Source: Onchocerca lupi (Eukaryota > Nematoda > Chromadorea > Rhabditida > Onchocercidae). Taken from it: 64,000 bases of DNA. The stretch covers positions 114,922 through 178,921 of the forward strand of contig JAOVVO010000089.1 in the NCBI GenBank assembly GCA_028564675.1, given 5' to 3'. Both the position numbers and the translations under genes were made by a program. Every line of letters starts with the position of its first letter. Within the stretch, counting starts at the first letter, position 1. The notes under the pieces were generated by a model, which had not been told where the DNA came from, ran no database searches, and saw nothing but the letters and a program-made list of their open reading frames with translations. Below, piece by piece: positions 51,674 through 64,000 of the stretch.

Positions 51674-54143
51674 TGATAATATACAATCTTATCAGTTATA
51701 TTTGATGAACGCTGATCGAGCACAAAATGTTGTTATGTCTCATTTTTCGCTACTTTTTGGAATTGCGACGAAAAACTCAATCAGATGGTATTTTTGAAGT
51801 GAAGCATGCATATGTAAGTCAGGCAAGTTAATGTATCTCCCACAATGCATAATTATTTAAATGAGAATTATGAATTACTAAGCATGGAGAAAAAAGTGAA
51901 TGGTGCACTATTATGATACGTGAATACACTTTTCACATATTTAGCAATTTTCCAATCAAAATTAAAAAAAATCAATGAGCTGCTCTTTTTTGTAATCTGT
52001 ATCTTGATAAGTATTCTAAGTATTAACTATTTGAACAGAAATTTGATCTTTATTCATCTTATTAGTCTGAAAATTTGCTTTTTCGACTCTCATGAGCTTT
52101 TCAGATTTTGCTGCAAATCACGAATATCAGATTTTTTGTCTTATTAGTATTCTTATCAGGACTGCATCACTACAGCTGTTTCAGTTAATCAGTATAACGC
52201 TTTTCTTGGTATCATCTCATTCTAGAAATTTGTTGGAAAAATTCATGATGTTAGCTATCTTGTATTTCTTTTTAATTCATCTTTCCGTTATATTGCTGGG
52301 ATTTTGGATCAACTAGAATTGGTCGAATTGGTAGGCTCCTCAAAATTTGTAATCTTGTGTGTTAGCACTACTCAACTGTTGTCATTCTGTAAGAAAACAA
52401 GAATTTCGTAAAAGCTGACATATCACATCAGTACTAAGAACTCAACTTATTAGAGATTTTATCAATTTTTATCGCTTTAAGTCTCTGAAAATAAGTCTTT
52501 GTGTGTTTGGGAATTTTTAAGTGGTATGCTCGATTGCGGTTCTGTTTAAGAAACTATTGGAAATATTTAAGGGAATGGCAATTCCAAAAGTCATTTTTAA
52601 ATGAACGCCAACGTTCCACTTTCACCGTTTATTAATAACCCAGATATGTTCGTGTATCACTTATTTATTTTCATATTTCCATTTACAAAAACTTAGCTAT
52701 AATTCTGATACCTGAAAAAAGTTAAATGTCGACTTCTCACTTCCTTCTATCTTGTCTTTGTCATCTCAGTCTCAAACAAATGAATTGAAATTTCCTCCTC
52801 TGTTTTCTCCAACCAGTTGTTCTGCTCTTCGTGATGCTAACAAATTTTATCGAAATATGCAGCAGAATTCTATTTTTTGTTGCCATCAACAAATATCCAA
52901 AAAAAAAGAGACCAAAATCCAGCTTACTAAAGAGTTGCTTGTTGTTTTTTTCTGCTTATTTTTGTTTCTATTCGGAGAAGGATGCAATTTGCGGTAAAAG
53001 CAGTGGATGGCAATGTTTGCTTGTATATTTGTTTTCATGCTTTTATAAGAAACAATGGAAACAAATATAACGATGTGAACTTAGACGAAAGAACAGAATT
53101 GTATAATTTACCTTTACTCATTTACAATGTTGTCCAAAATTCGCAGGATATACTCACTACTTTACATCAAAGTTATCGCCTTTCAACTTGAAAACATGCC
53201 AATCTCTTTCCATCTCACTTTACTTATGATTTACTTAGCAAGTAACTGATAGATTGATCAGTTCTTTTCACCAAACTAGATAAAATCTTATCAGGCTGAA
53301 TTTCAATGAATTTGTCGATACCACGGCTTGACATGCACAAAATCATCTCTTTCCATCGCACTTTACTTATGATGAACTTTAAGGCTACTCATATCTAATA
53401 AAATTCTGTTGCACTTATTAATAAAAATTGTTTTGACATCAGAAAAGACAAATGGCTCTGAAGGCAATAGTCGTCAGCAATGAACTTCAAAGAATCTTAA
53501 ATGCATCTGATCTGGAAGCATGGTTTCTTGAAAATTTTAGAGCTTAGAATTCAGGATTTCAATGGTTTGAAACTCGAAGTTTTCAATACAGAAAATGATA
53601 TGTGAGCATTTTCTTACAGTAGTGTCATTACTTTAAGATAAGAAGCAATAAATATGAAAATGATAACAGAAAATATTACAAATGAGACAAACTTCAGTAT
53701 ATACAGAAAAGCACATATTGTGTGTCAAAGTATATGATGTTGTTAATTATTTGTTGCGTCTTTATTCAGGAAAGTTTCTTTTAAGTAAAATGAAAAAAAC
53801 TGAACATCGAACCATAATATTTGTAAGGAAAAAGTAACTCACCGTTGTCAATAGCAGGGAAGTGCAACCAATCTGCGTATTGTGAATCTGAATTTCATGA
53901 TTCAATGTTGTTGAAGATGCTACAATATTTTGCTCCAAAGCCATGGATCATATGTCTACTACCTATGATTAGAATTAATCATAAAATAAACTTCAGATTA
54001 GCTCAAAAAAGAGAGTTAATAATTTTTTCAGGGTCAGACGCAATTTCTTAGAGTGTCATATCGAAATTCATAAATTATTTCTTAAAATCAAGCAAACTAA
54101 GAGCTAAAAATGATTGATATTTTCAATTTTATGAAATGTTTGA
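51674..54143. other. Intergenic stretch with isolated possible exons
   Basis: The only item with splice support is minus 53843-53944: 34 codons from ATG (MALEQNIVASSTTLNHEIQ) to a perfect gtgagt donor. No partner exon was found. A 29-bp duplication (ATCTCTTTCCATC core) occurs at 53202-53230 and 53345-53373. A plus-strand ATG frame at 53453-53554 is followed by a second coding-like frame that is shifted, which suggests a decayed exon. Confidence 0.35.
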
Positions 54144-54473
54144 ATGCATGCAGAAATTTTTGATAAAAGCGTTCTTGTTGCATTGAAAAAAATGGGAATG
54201 TTTCACGGAGATGATCTCCTTATGCTACTTATACAGATGACCTGGAATTGGACAAAAGTAAGTGTAAGAGATGTTAATCTTAGGTATGCTTTTGCCGAAA
54301 GAATGGATTTCCTAAAAAAGGAAATGCAGGAGAATACCCATGAAAAATGTATGATTGTGAGCATCAGGTTATTTCTTTGAGTGTATTCTTCCTTTTATTT
54401 GTCATCTCCTATTGCTTATCATTTTAAGGTTGCGAAGAGCAAGTTGGAAGCAGGTAATGATGAAGATGCTTGA
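54144..54473 (+). CDS. Small two-exon gene, 85 aa, unrecognised
   Basis: Exons 54144-54356 and 54429-54473 join in phase 0 across a 72-bp intron (gtgagc...ttttaag) and end at TGA. The product is charged and helical: ALKKMGMFHGDDLLMLLIQM, then a Trp-containing loop (TWNWTK), a helix (RYAFAERMDFLKKEMQE) and an acidic end (EAGNDEDA). No signal peptide is seen. The first ATG directly follows an in-frame stop, but an acceptor (gcatgcag) sits right beside it, so an upstream exon is possible. A second strong donor (gtaagt, at 54258) inside exon 1 could make a shorter form. No family is recognised. Confidence 0.45.
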
Positions 54474-56121
54474 GAAAACGGGTCTAAATGAGTAGACGAA
54501 AGCTACCAAAAATGGCTTACAGATCTGCTTTTTGATCATTTTCTGATACTTTTCCTTTGTAAATCCTTGCTTGTCCTCTCTGTCTCCAAGTTGTCACCAA
54601 GTATTCCACTCTCTTTTCTTGCATTCATACCAAATCATCCACTTGATGATACTGCAAGGAGAGTGGTGAAACTTTTTGCCGTTATTAGCTCGCTTCGCAG
54701 CTTTATTGCTTCTTCAGTCATTCTTTACTGCAAAACTGATAACCGACTGATAACTCATTCACATGAACGAAATGTTCGCCATGCCCTGAGGCAACGATTC
54801 TCATATGGACAAGATATCCGCCATATCCGATAGCAACAATTCAGATAGTTGTTGCGCTTCCAATGCTTAAAACGATGAATGAATTTGACAGCAACTGCTG
54901 CAGATGGCAAGAAATGAAACGAAAAAATCAATTAACAAACGCATCAAACGAGTAACTGAACTGTCCATATTTCATCTAAGATTCGTTTGCATTCTGTGAA
55001 ATATCAGCATCTATTTGTTGCTGCTGCATTAATTATTTCACTCCTCTTTATCTCCAATATTACGACCTTCTCTTTACAGACAGCAGAAGCACTTCCATTT
55101 GAAACTTTCTGCTACTTGCTTATCGTTGCTGTGATACCTGTTCCATCTGCTTGCTACGAATCTCACATTCTATTTATTCAATGTTTTTCTACAGATACAC
55201 TTTTCACTATCAAATATATTTAACATAAAACTTTCCACTGATTCTGTGCATAATATGAGCTAAGCAAAAAATGCAAAAGTATGATAAGATTACAACTAAA
55301 TACTATAAAAATTGATAATTTAGTCAAGAAATCAGATTGATTATTGACAAGTATTAAGATTTTTACTAATATTTTCATAAATATTTCAAAATTTGATTCC
55401 GCTTTTATTTTGAAATTCAATTTTAATTTCTTCTCTAAATCCCAAAAATTCCTAATATTTTGCAAAAACTTTCCAAATCAAAACTGGAAACCACCAAAAT
55501 TTGTTTAAGAATTGCATGGAAAGAGTAAAATAAAAGGATTGCATCCTTTGGTCGACTCATTCATCATTTCTTCCATACATTACTTGTTTAAATACAAAAC
55601 AGCGGAATAATTGGTTTGGATAAAATAATAATTTAATGCAGTTTGATCATAAATCGGATGAACTTCAAAATATCACATTAATACACATATATCAAGTGTT
55701 TTTGCATTGCAACTAATCATAGAGTAAAAAATTTGAAACTTTAAATGAAGGCTACAACACATTTTAAAATCGACTATTATTTTGCGCTACAATTATTTAT
55801 AAGAATTTTTCAAAAAAAATTGGACACAAAATAATCATTCAAATAAGAAACTATGTACTACAGTCACTTACTAATTAATTTTAGTAATAAAGTTACTCTT
55901 TCATTAATTAATAATGGGTTGCGTGTTGCAAATATTAGTTTTATACAAAAATTGAGACGATAGAATTGAATGAAATAATTTTTAAAATTAGTTTTTATAA
56001 TTTCGATGAATCCAAACACATCACTAAATTATATCATTCAAATATACAAGCCGAATTATTTCTCTATAAATCTGATTTTTCTTCAAATGTGACAAAAGAG
56101 ATAAACAAACAATATCACTTA
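54474..56121. other. Intergenic stretch; one hydrophobic open frame
   Basis: Plus 54972-55220 is open and starts with a signal-like segment (LFVAAALIISLLFISN) but lacks an ATG; it could be an exon after acceptor ctaag at 54979. The frame at 54567-54833 has no splice support. The rest is AT-rich and probably includes the hlh-1 3' UTR. Confidence 0.35.
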
Positions 56122-59100
56122 TCAAACAGCAGAAGGTTCACTCCCCGAACCTTCTACCGTTCCCTCGTCTTCATCAGCCGCAATGCTGTCCACAATACGT
56201 GAAAGCCGTTCTAAGGAGCTTTTCTTCCCCGACGTTTTCTCTGAAATTCACCGATTTTCATAAATTATGTCGAAATGTAATTTGAAAAACTCAAATATTT
56301 TGGATTAAATATTGAAAAACAGAATAAAATTTTAGGCGAAAACATGTGAAAAATATTTCAAATTGAAAATTTTTCTTTTGAAATTTTCTAATCGTTAAGT
56401 AAATAAGTATTTGATCATCCATTCTTAATAAAACAAGAAAGAAAGATGCTTTAAAAAATTTTCAGATTTTTGGAAAATAAAATTTGTAAAATGAGATCTA
56501 CTAAAATTTGATCTATCCCCAGAAACTAACGAAAGATCTATTTAGATAGGAACTTTAGGTCAGGTAGGAACAACTGACGCATATTACACTGCTGTCGTAT
56601 ACCATTCTTCTACTTGAAGAATCTCTGCTTCACTTAGGCTAATATCCAACTACTGCCCGAAATTTCTCAAATCTCACGTTCTCTTCATCTATCCACAAAA
56701 CTTTAGTTCTCTCGTAAATTGTGCATTTTCACTCTTGGCACCACTAATTTCAAAAGAACTTTTACCGCCTTTTCTCTGTGATGATCTCGTTTGAAACCCT
56801 TTAAACGTCGCTCTACAATCAAATAAACCGATGAGTTAAGGAGCAATTAGAGAAATAAAATAGGGGATAAGACATCAGTCACTGCAAGCTTTAAGCTTCA
56901 AAGATGACTGACATCAGTTACAGTACACCGAATGAGTCAATTTCGAGATTTTAATTGGAACGATCGGGATTTGCTTTCAAATAGCTCTGAACAGAAAAGG
57001 AAAAGAAAAGTTTGTTTTTCGTCTTTTAGAAACAAAATGCGCTTGATTTCTTACGTAGGGGGTATTGCTTGTCAATAAGTTTTAGTGATAGTGAATTTGC
57101 ACATAACCCAAATCAAATTGAACACTAGCAGATGATTACCCGAAATGTGAACAGAACTCTAAGGAATAATGTGATTCTGCTAATTTTCTTCATATCCGAT
57201 TACTTTAAAGGAAATGGAAGGAAACTATGGTTAAAGAGCAATTCGATAATTAAAATTGTCAAAACTTCAATATTTGAATTTCTTAAATCATTTTTTATTT
57301 GCATAATTGCTAAGCCAAATAAGTTTCATACTGCTCGCTATGTTAAATATGGTGAATGAGATATTTTTGATTTGAAATTGTGGAGAATTCAAGAAATGTC
57401 CTCAGATTATTTGGTTGATCTAATTTCTATCTGGATCGCTGTGAAAAAGAAATAGAGAGAATTCTACTTCTGTTGCAAACAAATAACATTTTTCAGATAT
57501 TTTCTCCTTTTGCCTGATGAAATAGACGTTTTTTATTTTAGTCCATTAGAAGAAATGTGGCGATTCTTCTATACGAAAATGGGAAACAAAATATTTTTTA
57601 AAAAGACTTAGAATCTGCTAAGATTTGAAAATATGATTACATGTTATACTAGAAGTTAAGGATGACGTTTGATGGTATTTCAAGAACCAGAATGAGAAGT
57701 ACAGGAAGCAGTGATAGTTTTGCTAGTCTAAAAAACTGAAAAATAAACTGGTGCCAGAAAATAGAATCAAAGAGGATCAAATTAAGAATTATTAATTACT
57801 AATTTTCAAAATCTTTCGAAAATTATATTTTTCTTTTCTTAATGAGTGAAGATTTCAGAAAACGAAAAATTAGTTCTCAGATCTCTTATACTAGCAATGT
57901 TCAAATCTGACTCATAGTAAGCGAATTTCAAATTAAAATCTAAAAACTTTTATGGCTTTGCTTTCAATTACTGAATCTGACTTGCTTCATGAGGGCTTTC
58001 GCTGGTGCTAACACTTCCGAAATCTTCATTCTCCTCCGTAAATGTTCCCATTTTATTTTCGTAATAAGCTGCCGTTGAACCGTTGCTGGACGTATTATGT
58101 ACAGACTACAATTAAAAATGATTTATGATTTGAAATATATCGTTTGTTTTTGTCACTTTAGAATAAAAAATTCTTTTAGATCTCCGATAGGTATGCAATC
58201 TAAGTTGCTTATTGATTTCATTTTTAATATAAAACTTAAATTTAATAGTAAGTCCGAGATGGTAATCATGAATGAAGAATGCTTTCAGTACTGGATTCTC
58301 TGTTCAAAATTGTTAAAAACTAATATATTAGCTATCATTCCTGATTACTGACATCCACATGACATCGAAATCAGTTCAAAATTTCTCTTACTTTCAATTC
58401 CAAAACTTTATTCGTTTCCTATTGACAAGTCAAATTTCTATATATTAACTTGAAAAAGTTAAGAAAAAAAGTTTTCTCAGCTTGTCGGACGGATATCTCG
58501 TCAAATAAATCACTAATATATAACATCCACAGCTGCTATAATGCAGTAATAAATTATTCAGCGATGATATTTCGCATTAATTACAGGAAGAAAATTTCTT
58601 ACAGTAGTTGATTATTTTGATTTTTGCCTTTTTCATTGCTTCTCTAACTTACTAATGAATCAGAGATAAATGGAGTAAAATAAAGAATAAATAATATGTT
58701 ATTCGAACTAATAAATATCAATTTAATGCAAAATCATCTTGCAGTATTTGAATCATTCATGGTAAAAATCAGAAACAAAACTTAGAAATGAATTTTTATA
58801 GTTAGAAAAATTTGTCCCGAAAACGTCTAGGAAAAAAGCACATTTCGATTTCAAATTCTTCGGAAAAATCATGCAGATTTTCTCTAGATTAACTATAGCT
58901 AATAATTTTAACACCTTTATTCAAGTAAATTAAGGCCTTATATTTTTAGCCAAATAATTTCTCTCAGCAATGTTTTAAAGCTTTCTGTATAAAAACTTTC
59001 ATCAACTATCCTATGATATCGTTTCCTTCCAATATTTAAACAAAATAATCGAAATCAACTAACAACATAATCCTGGCCATCGTTATCCGACAAGTGAATT

Positions 59101-61233
59101 CCTTGATTAGCGGCCATTATTTTTGTCATTTTTCCCTGACTTTGCAACATATTTTCCAGTTTTGTGATATATTCAATCGCACTTCTCAAGATTTCGACCT
59201 AAAGTTAAAGAAGTTCGAGAACCTTTTTCCGGAAGCATTCATAAAAATTGGAAAGTCGAAGGGCCGAAAGATTTTTGCAATTTTTTTCCAATAAATTGAG
59301 TGAGTTTTTAAATTTAACAGTTTTTTTTAAAACCATTCACAAAAAATTTCATATTTAAATGGGACAGTCAAAAAACCTTTGGCAATCTCTGGTTCGGATT
59401 AGGGCATGTCCTTTGTTTAACAACTTCAAACGCTTCGTTTACTTTGCGCAATCGTCGTCTTTCGCGCATTGTTGCTGCTTTTCTTCTGTCCACTACAATT
59501 TTGCAATGTTACAGCATGATTCTAATAGCTTATTTGTTTATCTTTTAAAGAGGAAATAAATAACTAAACAAATAAATTATTAAATAGAAAGTAGACAGCA
59601 AAAATTAAATAATAAAGAAATCAGCAGAAGTGCTGCTTTAGAGGCATTTTTGCTGAAAATTTGAAAATTTTTCAAATATTTTAAAAATTTTAAAGACTAT
59701 AAATTGAAAATTTCTGATGCTCAAAGTTTAAATATCTAAAAGATTCACAATTAAATCGATTTTCAACTGAATTGATTGTTGAATCATGCTTATAATAATT
59801 TTAAAAAACTTACATCTTCGCGGTATTTGAATAGTCTCAGCTTGCTGTTGCACAACGGTTGAAGTATTAGCTGCAGCGGTACTTGTCTGAATCAATTCCA
59901 CATGCGATTCTGTGATATCAGTAGTTGAACCGCCCGTTGTCGAAATTAATTCTAAAATTTCTTAGAATTCCATTTTCTTTCTTCGTCTACATTGTAATAG
60001 TTTGAACTTAAAATAAAGTTTTCATGTCCTCTTAATCAACATTGTATAGTGTGAGTTTGGCGAAGATAAATGATGAAATGAAGAATAAAATAATGAAGCA
60101 AAGTATGCTAGACTTCCACTCACATACTACGAAATATTTTCATTAAAGGATAATGAAAAATACCATTGTAACTATTATGATCAATATTATCAACTTAAAA
60201 CCGAAATGGCATTGTACAAAGAATTATCTTTTGGAAAGATAATTCAATCATTTTTTTAATTTAATGCATTCATTTTATTGAAAGTGTTCGCGGTTGATTT
60301 TTGATTTCAAACTAGATTGGATTTGAATGTCTGTTCAGTGGAATTAGAAAGATCAGCACAGTCATAAACAACGTTCTCTGACAAACACAAATTAACATAG
60401 ACATTCCATATTTTCCATAAACACTGCAAATTTTGAAAGCGAGCAAAGCCAGAAATGTATTTGACTTTTTGAAGCAAAGTCCAAACTTTGCTTTTTGCGA
60501 ACGAAACTGAATCAAAATTAATGCTACCCTTCTATCCTCAGTATTTTTTAAAAATATTAATTTGAACAAGTAAACAAGACAAATGAACCCTGTTCTTTAA
60601 TATCCTGTTCCTGTTTGATATCTTTCGTAATTCCAGGATCAGATCGAACTGATTTTGGAAAATCTGCATTGTTCCGATTTGTCGAAAATGGTAGTAAATC
60701 TGTGGTATAAAAGGATGTAGAGCCAGTAGTCGGACCGTAAGATGGATAATAGGACGGATATCTGTAAAGTAGAAACTTTTCCAAAGAGAAGTGAAGCAAT
60801 ATTTTAAAGGAAAATTTTCTTACTACAAACCAGTGGTGACAGGTGTCAATTGTTTCGATGACCTCTTCCAAAATAATGCATTCGAGCCTCTCAATCAAGT
60901 TGTCTAAACCGACAGTAGATTCCATCAATTTACATTTCTTGGTAAAATCACAGGTCAAAAAAAAGTGGAAGAATGCTCAACTTCAACTTTTAAACGATGA
61001 AAGGAAAATGAAGGATATGATTGTGGTGTTATTGTATTTGCTGAAAGCTTAAATGAAGAGGATTACCTGTACGGGTCATAGGTGGAAAGGGCATGCGCGG
61101 ATGAATATTCTCCAAGAGATGTTGCTTGAGGTGCAAAAGGTGTTAAAGTCGTAATATCCGGTGCTGCCGTTATTCTTGCTTGTGGTTGTGTGTAGCCGTA
61201 CAACGGGTCGTACTGACACCCTTCTGGGTTCAT
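56122..61233 (-). CDS. hlh-1: MyoD-family bHLH transcription factor (HLH-1)
   Basis: Minus-strand exons: 61067-61233, 60589-60761, 59814-59951, 59377-59492, 59064-59198, 57982-58105, 56122-56240. All phases match and give 323 aa, close to the C. elegans protein as I remember it. The N-terminus carries DITTLTPFAPQ and Tyr/Pro-rich sequence typical of the activation region. The bHLH spans about 161-215: basic region DRRKAATMRERRRLRKVNEA with the myogenic Ala-Thr pair, loop TCPNPNQRLPK, and helix 2 VEILRSAIEYITKLE. Near the C-terminus, KKSSLERLSRIVDSI matches the MyoD helix III. It is the nematode's single myogenic regulator, binding CANNTG E-boxes as a dimer with an E protein in muscle nuclei. 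The ATG lies right after an acceptor (attacag), so the message is trans-spliced or has a 5' UTR intron. For exons 5 and 6, the donors that match phase were chosen over neighbours. No defect is seen. Confidence 0.95.
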
Positions 61234-61408
61234 CTGTAATTATGAAAAAAATAAACTTTTTGATTTATCACTTATTTATATATTTTAAATTTATTTATAT
61301 ATTTGTCACTTCATTTACTCGCCTTATTACCCAGACATTTGTCGGAAATTTCTTTCCAAGAAATCCATCTTTTCAAATTATATTCCATGAAGCACTATTT
61401 TTTCCATT

Positions 61409-61432
61409 TTTTTTTTTTTTTTTTTTTTTTTT
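61409..61432. repeat. Poly(T) run upstream of hlh-1
   Basis: A run of about 24 T lies 180-200 bp 5' of the hlh-1 ATG. Similar long runs occur at 25926-25945 and 46778-46797; the last is in the first intron of the phosphatase gene. Confidence 0.9.
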
Positions 61433-61439
61433 GAAAAAG

Positions 61440-62398
61440 CAGCTGAACTTTTTACCTTGCAACCTGCAACTATAAGTTAACTCTTCCATAATTAAAATTC
61501 TTATGCAGATGTTTTCAAGCTTAACATAAACAATCCTTTTTATTTTGAGGTTAGTATATTTTACAAAACCAATTAAGAAAAAATTTTGATTGCAACAAAA
61601 TAATTATGAAACTAACCAAAAAAGCGAAAATTGTTCAACATGGCTTTATCCTGGAAACTTGTTCAGTTCTTCCTATTCAAGAAAACTCTCATTTGAAAAT
61701 CTTGACTTATTCAGCTAAATTAGACGATTAATTGCTCAGATTAAAGTGCCTATACCAAAATCATGCAATGAAGTTTAAACATTGCTAGATAAGCTGATAG
61801 CTGATTAAGATTATTCTTAAGAGCAGGCTAAAAGAATGCAAGATTGTTCTAAAATTTCATCCAAACAGCAAAGGCAGACTAGACTAACAGCTTGGCTTAA
61901 ACCAACTAGACTGAATTCAACTAAAACTGAAACTTATACTAGATATAAGCCAATTGGCGCGCCATCTGTGGGAACAGGCGGGGACAGCTGTATCCTCATG
62001 TAAAACTTTAACTCCACGGCCGAAGAAGCACACATGTTTCATGGTCAATTGTTGCCGAATTGTGCTTAAAGGCAACTGTTCTGGCTGTAGTGGTGGTGAT
62101 AGCGATGATAATGCTGACGTGTAATGTATGTGTGAAACTTTAGTATGAAATAAAATAGCTGCATTAGAGTTAGTAACATCATTATCACTGTCTTATCACT
62201 GTTATCATCCTCTTCACCAGCATTTACATCCATTCAGGAGACTTACCTTTCAAGCTTTTCACTATCAGAAGATGTTTCTTGAGCAGGTTCACTTCTCTTC
62301 GAAGAACAATTGGCGTAACTTTCGAGGTAACAGAAGTTCGTTTCCTCTCGACAGCTGCTACCTTCAGAAATAACAAAAACGTCCACCACCAACAACTG
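61440..62398 (-). promoter_or_regulatory. Upstream region of hlh-1 with E-boxes and a possible 5' exon
   Basis: CAGCTG E-boxes lie at 61440-61445, 61985-61990 and 62352-62357, and CAACTG at 62073-62078 and 62393-62398. The region from about 61940 is GC-richer than its surroundings. A minus-strand block from about 62470 ends in a perfect donor (gtaagt) at 62246. Joining it to the ATG exon gives a stop or a wrong frame, so it would be an untranslated first exon. Autoregulation of hlh-1 by HLH-1 is known in C. elegans; here it is inferred from the boxes. Confidence 0.4.
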
Positions 62399-62470
62399 AC
62401 TTTGGGCCAACTGTTCACTCCTGAAAGAAGTCGAAGCATTCCGAGCAAATCTCTGGCTAGCTTCCTAGCT

Positions 62471-64000
62471 AACTACTGTACTCCGCTCCTCCCTCTGGAA
62501 TAAAGTTTGGTGAAGTTCAATAAGAAGAGAAATAAAACTTACTATAGATTATGCCAAGGAGAAAGAAATAAAGAAAGAAGGTTGTTGTGCAATACAGCAA
62601 GCTATATGAAATCAGCAACAGATATCCCTAAAAATATTCAACTTCCCCTTTGGCACCGAACTATCCTACAAGCGAGATACTTTTTGTAGGACCGACTTTT
62701 GAGAGTAATTTTACGACGACAATGGCTGAAACGGAACAAAATTTATGGCTTTCAGAAGAAATAATTCCAAATATTGATAAATTATTATCGCTGTAGAATC
62801 ACACCAACAGACACATTAACACAGACATTGCTTACAGATTGCCTCCTGAATTTGGATTTAAAAAGTTGAGAGAGAGACAAACTGCGATTGTGCCGGTAAT
62901 ATATCTCATATCTCGTTTCATTCTTTCTGACAGTGCTGTGATTCACGGATTCGCAACTTTTAGTTCGAGAATGTCTTACGTATTTGTCTATGATCGTTAT
63001 TGAAACAGGCGTTCAGGCTCCGTCTAACCATTGCTTCGGAGCTAGAAACCTTCTGTCTTAAATATATCATTGACTATTTTAAAAATCACCTCAAATCACA
63101 AATTTCAACAAATCATAAATATTTGAAACTTTAGATGAGCAATTCAAGAAAATAAAAAGCCTAGTTGAAACTTATATATGATTCATCTCTACTATCAATG
63201 TCGGTAGGCCAGATAGAATCTAACTTAATAACGTATAGCAGTATGCAATATCCACATACCTTTAATTTGAATACTAACTTTGAGAAAAAATTTATTTATT
63301 TCTTATTCGGAACTGGAGAGTTTTGTGGACATGTAAATTACTATTTTCTCTTCAGTGCTCGATGAGCTAATTCTATATTCAAGCTGTTTTCCTGCTTTCC
63401 AACTGATTTATATTATTAATTTTCGTGTTTTATTTTCTCACTTTTTTTTTTTTTCACAATCAGATCACTGGAATTCTTTGTCGAAAACTTAGGTTTATCA
63501 TTGTTCATCTCAAAAAGCTTATCAATACCATTAACTAACTTTTTTTTTTTTCTAGAAAAATCGAGGAACAATCAGTAACTTAACTATAAAAAAATGATGG
63601 ATATTCGAAGTAAATCTTGAAATTATGAATGGCATAACAGTTGCTCGGAAATAGGTACAAGTTATGTGAATTTATGTTAAAACAATATCAACAACAATGA
63701 TAAGATATTTATATAATTACTTATATTTCATTGACTTTAGAAAAATTTTTATTGTTCTCTCACTTATTTTTTTTCACTAAAATTTTACTTACTGTTACTG
63801 TTTCATGATTTTTCTCCATTTCTCTTCCTCTCTATATTTATTGCCATTGTAACATTGCATCTGTTATTAAACTTTACATCAAACTTTATGAAATTTTGAA
63901 AAACATTTGCAAATATACATGTATCAAATATATGTACAAGTGGAAAAAATATTTCTATGTATAATATATTGCAAAAATACGTAAAATATATATAAATAAA
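62471..64000. other. Intergenic stretch, nothing recognised
   Basis: AT-rich, with no exon-like open frame supported by splice sites. It ends in simple AT-rich sequence. Confidence 0.5.

Noticed and set aside
51414..51797. 127-codon plus-strand frame, one of the two longest in the window
   Set aside because: It runs through a TTC triplet repeat that gives a Phe run, lies antisense to the NPAX first exon, and has no splice or family support.
62224..62503. Open frames on both strands (about 74 codons each)
   Set aside because: The minus frame cannot join the hlh-1 start exon in frame, and the plus frame has no splice partner; better read as an untranslated exon or regulatory DNA.
1..64000. 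Wolbachia-derived or other bacterial insertions, tRNA and rRNA genes
   Set aside because: No bacterial-type long frames, tRNA B-box consensus or rRNA sequence was noticed on either strand by eye; a tRNAscan and a BLAST against Wolbachia would settle this.

Overview
The window looks like nuclear DNA of a parasitic (probably filarial) nematode. It is strongly A+T-rich, it has short exons separated by AT-rich introns with GT...TTTCAG-type borders, and several acceptors lie right beside the first ATG. The recognisable genes are nematode or metazoan ones. There is no operon-like packing, no prokaryotic gene and no CRISPR or plasmid feature. Gene models were built by hand by following reading frames across splice sites and checking that intron phases match. 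No alignments or searches were run.

Layout. 269-3559 (+): a small secreted, very basic protein that I do not recognise. 3.6-12.0 kb: gene-poor, with a candidate promoter near 11.6 kb. 12086-19678 (+): a 17-exon CNNM/ACDP magnesium-transporter-like gene (DUF21, CBS pair, cyclic-nucleotide-binding-like domain) with a mitochondrial nad1 fragment in its second intron and one GC-AG intron. 21001-22653 (-): part of an unrecognised membrane protein. 23376-24108 (+): a small four-helix membrane protein. 25993-29404 (-): a type I membrane protein with a furin-like RRKR site. 30821-33976 (-): a 391-aa soluble protein that resembles a mainly fungal family usually misnamed geranylgeranyl pyrophosphate synthetase, with a possible untranslated first exon near 34.9 kb. 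37.1-38.06 kb: a GC-richer island with a candidate SmY/SL-like small nuclear RNA (Sm site plus hairpins). 38226-39093 (-): part of a polytopic membrane protein.

41706-44655 (+): a TTC9-like TPR protein with two possible last exons. 46435-46497: a near-perfect 28-bp inverted repeat just upstream of 46543-49463 (+), a complete 339-aa classical protein tyrosine phosphatase. 50533-51673 (-): a PAI-only paired-domain (NPAX-type) transcription factor. 54144-54473 (+): a small two-exon gene. 56122-61233 (-): hlh-1, the single nematode MyoD orthologue, complete at 323 aa, with E-boxes upstream. The last 1.5 kb shows no gene.

The genes are independent and act in different processes: Mg2+ homeostasis, chaperone-type TPR interactions, tyrosine dephosphorylation, muscle specification and transcription. 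Their order does not suggest a shared pathway. The most unusual items are the SmY-like RNA, the nuclear mitochondrial insertion inside the CNNM gene, the fungal-like 391-aa protein, the NPAX gene and the hairpin upstream of the phosphatase.
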